Assembly: GCA_032718475.1 (NCBI GenBank)
Contig: JAUCBJ010006752.1
Coordinates: 37,179 to 101,178, forward strand
DNA: 64,000 bases
Origin: Nemertoderma westbladi
Lineage: Eukaryota; Xenacoelomorpha; Nemertodermatida; Nemertodermatidae
Direction of reading: 5' to 3'
Position numbers and translations under genes: made by a program. Below are positions 60,040 to 64,000 of the stretch, in pieces; the first letter of the stretch is position 1; every line of letters starts with the position of its first letter. The notes beneath the pieces are model-generated. The model worked only from the letters and a program-made list of their open reading frames with translations, was not told the DNA's origin and searched no databases.

Positions 60040-60320
60040 TGAGCTGCTAGCTGAATGGTTAGAGCGTCAACCTTCCAACCCGGAGGATACCAGTTCGATC
60101 CCACCTGGACATCATCAAAGCGGTGCCCAACAAAAGTAAGACTTTATGTTGGCATTCATTAGCCCAAGTCTCCAGTTGCACTCACTGACAACTTATTGAC
60201 ACAACTCTGGTAGTCGATTCCGGAATGAAGTCTGGGCGTCCTCTAGGTTGGAGGCGACCGCCGCGGTGGGCGGCACAGGGGCCACGTAGGCCCCCTGGCG
60301 GTGGGGGTAGTACTCGCTCG
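60040..60320 (+). mobile_element. tRNA-derived SINE
   Basis: tRNA-like head with GAGCTGCTAGCTGAATGGTT (A box region, start of head) and ACCAGTTCGATCCCACCTGG (B box), followed by a body containing CAAGTCTCCAGTTGCACTCA and a GC-rich segment (GGCGACCGCCGCGGTGGGCG). Different family from the SINE at 5556. Confidence 0.75.
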
Positions 60321-60424
60321 GTGAGTCCAGACATAACGCGCCAACTAACTATAACAACGGGGTGACATCACAAAGTGGCGTGGCTTCACAGAGTGGCGTG
60401 ACGTCAGAGAGGGGCGAGTCGACG

Positions 60425-61085
60425 TCATAGCAATCTAAGGAACCACAGTAAACCCTTCCATTCTGTTTCCTAAAGGAATGCCTGTACACCACCATGGGTA
60501 ATCTTCCACAGTAAACCCTTCCACTCTGTTGCCTAAAAGAATGTCCATTCATCCACCATTGGTGATCTTCCACAGTAATTAAACCCTTAAATTCTGTACG
60601 TTAAGGAATGCCTGTTCACCACCATGTGTGATCTTCCTGTTAACCCTTCCACTCTGTTTTCTAAAGGAATGCTTGTTCACCACCTTGGATAATCTTCCAC
60701 AGTAAACCCTCCCATTATTTTCCCCAAAGGAATGCCCGTTCAACCACCATGGGTGATCTTCCACAGTAAACCCTTCCACTCTGTTGCCTAAAGGTATGCT
60801 TGTTTACCACTATGGGTGATCTTCCACAGTAAACCCTTCCACTCTGTTTCCTTAAGGAATGCCTGTTCATCACCATGGGTGATCTTCCACAGTAAACCCT
60901 CCCATTATTTTCCCCAAAGGAATGCCCGTTCACCACCATGGGTGATCTTCCACAGTAAACCCTTCCACTCTGTTGCCTAAAGGAATGCCTGTTCAGTAGT
61001 GTTCACCACCAAGGGTGGTCTTCCACAGTAAACCCTTCCACTTATGTTGCATAAATCAATGCCTGTTTAACACCATGGATTATAT
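60425..61085. repeat. Minisatellite, unit about 57-62 bp
   Basis: About ten units with GGTGATCTTCCACAGTAAAC, CCTTCCACTCTGTTGCCTAA and AGGAATGCCTGTTCACCACC in order. A two-unit super-repeat can be seen: units with CCCATTATTTTCCCCAAAGG alternate with CCACTCTGTT units (60709 and 60898). Decays at both ends. Lies 0.5 kb beyond the sulfotransferase stop codon. ORFs through it are artefacts. Confidence 0.9.
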
Positions 61086-61604
61086 ATTCCAACGACCTTT
61101 TATTAATCTCGCTGACGCTCGGTAAATAAGATAGATGCCTTGAGAAAAGTGAAAAAGTTATGCTTATTTCCCATGTAATAAATAATTAATTATTAACACA
61201 TCCCAGTACAGTAGTTCTTATAAAGCTATTGCCAAATGCCATACGTACTGTAAATACATACAAGGTAGTATATGGACGGTGTTATGCATAAGGGTGTTAT
61301 CCCACATTTGTTGAAATTGAGTTTTTGGTATCATTCGATAGAGAAAAGTGTAATCTACTGTACCTAATTATGACTTCCTATTGCCCAATAATACGAGGAA
61401 ATAAATGCCTTAAAAATAAAAGAAATACAACAACGATCACACAGGATGTTAAAAACTTTGTGAGATCGATTATCTCAAATTGAACTTTTGTGGCTTAACA
61501 CCCCTTTGCATAACACCGCCCCTATTGTATGTAAGCATACTGTATTTATGTACCTGCTTATTTTAATGTATTTACTGTAATCAATATATTTCCTATTAAA
61601 TGTT
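61086..61604. other. Presumed 3' flank of the sulfotransferase-like gene
   Basis: No gene. Part of this AT-rich stretch is likely the 3' untranslated region of the minus-strand gene; AATAAA-type signals in that sense (TTTATT on + at 61138-61145 reversed forms and 61555-61580) are frequent but none can be singled out. CACCGTCC and GGCGGTGTT words near 61276 and 61520 (TGTTATGCATAAGGGTGTTA versus TAACACCCCTTTGCATAACA) form a weak inverted pair. Confidence 0.45.
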
Positions 61605-62846
61605 TTACATATTATTATATTCATTTGACTTTGTCCTTAACCTAATAAACATATCCCAGGCGAGTTCCATATTACCTTGGAATTCATCTACAGTTATAAC
61701 TATATCTCTCTCAACATGGTGTATATGTGTAGCAAACATACCGCAAAGAATTGTATCATCTACAGACAAAGTTATTCCAGTAGTCAGAGACAAACATTTC
61801 TCACGCGTTTCCTCATTAATGGTTCGTAATTCATCTACACCATCTTGGATTCTTTGTGGCCCATAATTTCGTATCGTTTCCCATAATGTCTTATTGAATT
61901 GTTTATATAACATCCAATCTCCTAGATTTATCTCTCGTATTTTATCTTTGATTTTGTCATCAATTTCATCGAGTTTACCAGGATTAGTATTCTTCACTTT
62001 ATAAACTACATCCTGAATCGTCCAGCAAAGAAGATCTTTCATAACAATTAAAGACTCATCGAAATGTTCTAGAACGATAATAAAGTCAAATTCTTTAGAA
62101 ATATCATTAATTACTTTTTGAATTTCGTTAACATCGCTATCATTCTGTAAGATATATCCCAACTCGTATAACATTGGGTTAACGAAGGCTCTTCCATTGA
62201 AAGTTACATCGTCTGGGTATTCCATATAGTGATTGAGAAAAGATTCATTGTCGATCGGAAGAATGGATGACGAAAAAAGTTTGTATTTTACATCGTTTTT
62301 GTTGTAATACTTAATATAAGAAGGAATTAAAGTGGCCGGGTCTCTTATGCTAGAAATATACATTGTATCAACCGGCATAACATCTCGGATGCTGTGACTA
62401 TATCGACAATGAAGGAATGACACATTGGGATGTTTTGTGTTTACATTCATGTCTGAATGCCAATTGTAGTTCCAATCTGGGTACCCTAAACTATTAATCC
62501 ATTGCATGGTGAGTGTAGCAGGTTTCAGTTTGTTTTTATACGCGTGGTTTACGAACATTGGTATTGTGGTAGACGAGCCTATTTTGTGCATTTTTAACCA
62601 AAATATGTTCATTGCGGGTTCACTGCACTTAGTTTCATAGTGTATCGCTGTGGTTACGGATGTCTGTGGTATGGTAATTTGATCTATATTGGTCTCGTGA
62701 GCCTCATAATTCGTGTTGTTTGTTGATTTCGAATTTGGTAATACTTTGCTATCAGTAGTGTAGAATTTATTATCGATGTATAGAAGAATAACGAATAATG
62801 TCCCAAAAATTATTGTAATATGTTTGATTAACTTATAACAGCGCAT
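61605..62846 (-). CDS. Galactose 3-O-sulfotransferase-like protein (GAL3ST family), 413 residues
   Basis: Predicted Golgi type II membrane enzyme that transfers sulfate from PAPS to the 3-OH of galactose on glycolipids or glycans. Residues 1-9 cytosolic, 10-25 membrane anchor (ITIIFGTLFVILLYI), then stem and catalytic domain. NIFWLKMHKIGSSTT (~80-94) is the 5'-phosphosulfate loop (family form H-K-[TV]-G-S-S-T), and MYISSIRDPATLIPSYIKYY (~162-181) is the 3'-phosphate loop (usual RxP...S). FDFIIVLEHFDESLIVMKDL (~255-275) matches the conserved V-x-E-x-F/Y-DES-L segment. Length fits the family (about 400-490). No introns; start chosen at the first Met, directly before the anchor. Four or so N-glycosylation sites (NNTN, NVSF, NDS, NKT). 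Confidence 0.88.
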   Translation of the reverse strand: MRCYKLIKHITIIFGTLFVILLYIDNKFYTTDSKVLPNSKSTNNTNYEAHETNIDQITIPQTSVTTAIHYETKCSEPAMNIFWLKMHKIGSSTTIPMFVNHAYKNKLKPATLTMQWINSLGYPDWNYNWHSDMNVNTKHPNVSFLHCRYSHSIRDVMPVDTMYISSIRDPATLIPSYIKYYNKNDVKYKLFSSSILPIDNESFLNHYMEYPDDVTFNGRAFVNPMLYELGYILQNDSDVNEIQKVINDISKEFDFIIVLEHFDESLIVMKDLLCWTIQDVVYKVKNTNPGKLDEIDDKIKDKIREINLGDWMLYKQFNKTLWETIRNYGPQRIQDGVDELRTINEETREKCLSLTTGITLSVDDTILCGMFATHIHHVERDIVITVDEFQGNMELAWDMFIRLRTKSNEYNNM

Positions 62847-63469
62847 TATGTTTGTACTGGAATTTACTTTAGATATAAGCTAAGGAAAGGTAGCGATTAT
62901 TAAAAAATAACTTTTCCGATGGAAATATTATTGTTATTTTGTAAGTTAAATTGAAATTAAAAATAAAGTAAAATATAAATCCTTAAAAACGAATGTAGGC
63001 CTATATAACAAAATGTAGCTGCCTCTTATGTGTCACTATACACAATTCTGAATTATTTAATTTTTTCCAATCGGGGCCAATAATATAGATAACCCGCAGC
63101 ATTTAGTATTTAGTTTGCTGCATTGCAGAAATCTTAATCATATTCCTCTAGAAGATATGCCTACTTTAATATGTAACAAGATGTTGTGAAGACAGGCTCG
63201 TTTGTGATTATTTTATAAGTAAGCATAAGTAGCATTAATAAGTAGGACTGTAGGCCTATGCCATTAGGAAGAGCCAGGCCAAGGTGGGTTATAATAACCA
63301 GTAATCTTTGGTAGCATCTGTGAATCGAAGTAATTCAATACAATTCAATCTAAATTTATGTTTCCAATAGTCATGAATAATATTCATTATCATAAGCCTA
63401 CACAGTAACATGTACAGTATTTGTATTACTGTAAAATTAATTACAAACTAACATTAACATAATCAGTGG
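62847..63469. other. Upstream flank of the sulfotransferase-like gene
   Basis: No further gene. Likely contains 5' untranslated and promoter sequence of the minus-strand gene; no definite core promoter motif. AGGCCTAT words at 62997 and 63252. Confidence 0.45.
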
Positions 63470-63780
63470 ATGGATGGTGGGGCTAGTGAGTTACATCCAC
63501 CATGTGGAAGAGGTGGTGGTGCGGTGTGGGATGGGGTTCGGGGTGGAGGGTTGGGCGTGGTGGGGGGGGGGGGGGGTTGGGGGTAGAGGGTTTGGGGTGG
63601 AGGGTGGGATTGGATGTGATGGAGTTCGGGGTGGAGGGTTCGGGGTTGTGGGGGGGGGGGGTTGGGGTGGGATTTGGTTCTGGGTTGAGGGTTGGGGTGG
63701 ATGATTCGGGGTGGAGGGGGGTGGGATGTGTTTCGGGGTGGATGGTTTTTGGGTGGGGGGGGGGGGGGGGGGGCATGAGC
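63470..63780. repeat. G-rich minisatellite (GGGGTGGAGGGTT type)
   Basis: Imperfect repeats of TTCGGGGTGGAGGGTT with several runs of 9-18 G (about 63559-63576, 63650-63660 and 63757-63772). The strand has many GGG runs spaced by 1-7 bases, so quadruplex formation is possible. Gly-rich and Pro-rich ORFs on both strands are composition artefacts. Confidence 0.85.
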
Positions 63781-64000
63781 ATGAGCATGGGCAAGTCCGC
63801 AGAAATTCGAAAATCAATGTGCTGTTAAGAAATTGGAATACCGCAATATTTAAATAATTGGTTAAGGCAGAATAAAAGTACGGCGGTAAATTTATTTTCT
63901 TGTCCCATTGCTGGTGTTGACGTGTAACATGGGTATGGTTGGAAAATCTAACACAATATTTTTTAAGTCTACTGTATGCGATTCAAGCGATCATGAAGAT
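63781..64000. other. Window edge, nothing recognised
   Basis: A short ATGAGCATGAGCATGGGCA triplication follows the G tract; no gene seen to the end of the window. Confidence 0.4.

Noticed and set aside
63474-63828. Gly-rich and Pro-rich ORFs at the window end
   Set aside because: They follow from a G-rich minisatellite and homopolymer G runs; frames differ with every G-run length.

Overview
This is eukaryotic (animal) DNA: AT-rich, intron-bearing, and crowded with LINE fragments, tRNA-derived SINEs, foldback elements, an LTR element, minisatellites and homopolymer G tracts. L2/CR1-type LINEs, frequent AGGCCTA and ACCGGT words, and a PHF14 orthologue suggest a marine invertebrate, possibly a deuterostome such as an echinoderm or cephalochordate. 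That is an inference; the species cannot be read from the sequence.

Layout. (1) 1-6.5 kb is intergenic: a 317-bp foldback, a 43-bp minisatellite (3.29-4.38 kb) and a SINE. (2) 6.5-33.9 kb, minus strand, is one complete PHF14-like chromatin-reader gene. I could assemble 15 coding exons with matching splice phases (2,808 nt, 935 residues), carrying several PHD fingers, a coiled coil, and two exons encoding a C2H2-like and a GATA-like zinc finger. (3) Inside its 10.3-kb intron 5 lie a truncated LINE, a foldback cluster and a second two-exon gene on the same strand (24.67-26.78 kb; 475 residues, four copies of a domain I do not recognise). (4) 34.9-43.1 kb holds LINE debris and LTR material: a 651-bp LTR followed by a decayed Arg/Glu-rich gag-like region and an intact 335-codon ORF resembling EXD1-like 3'-5' exonuclease folds, then a separate solo LTR with its own 5-bp target duplication. 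(5) 43.9-58.5 kb contains a near-identical direct duplication of 3,887 bp, an L2/CR1-type LINE with an intact reverse transcriptase and a decapeptide-repeat linker, and a three-level transposon nest (hAT-like element in a LINE, foldback in the hAT-like element). (6) 60-64 kb: a SINE, a 60-odd-bp minisatellite, an intronless galactose 3-O-sulfotransferase-like gene (minus strand) and a G-rich minisatellite.

Most striking point: four introns of the PHF14 gene contain minisatellites built from the splice junction itself. In introns 4 and 10 each repeat unit (48 and 57 bp, both multiples of three) carries the end of a PHD finger plus a 5' splice site. In intron 7 a 4.4-kb array of 22-bp units starts at the first intron base and every unit repeats the donor sequence. 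In intron 14 an 881-nt array of 31-bp units abuts the 3' splice site and contains no AG dinucleotide at all in the transcribed sense. The gene therefore appears to carry dozens to hundreds of decoy or alternative splice signals, some of which would insert extra zinc-ligand pairs in frame.
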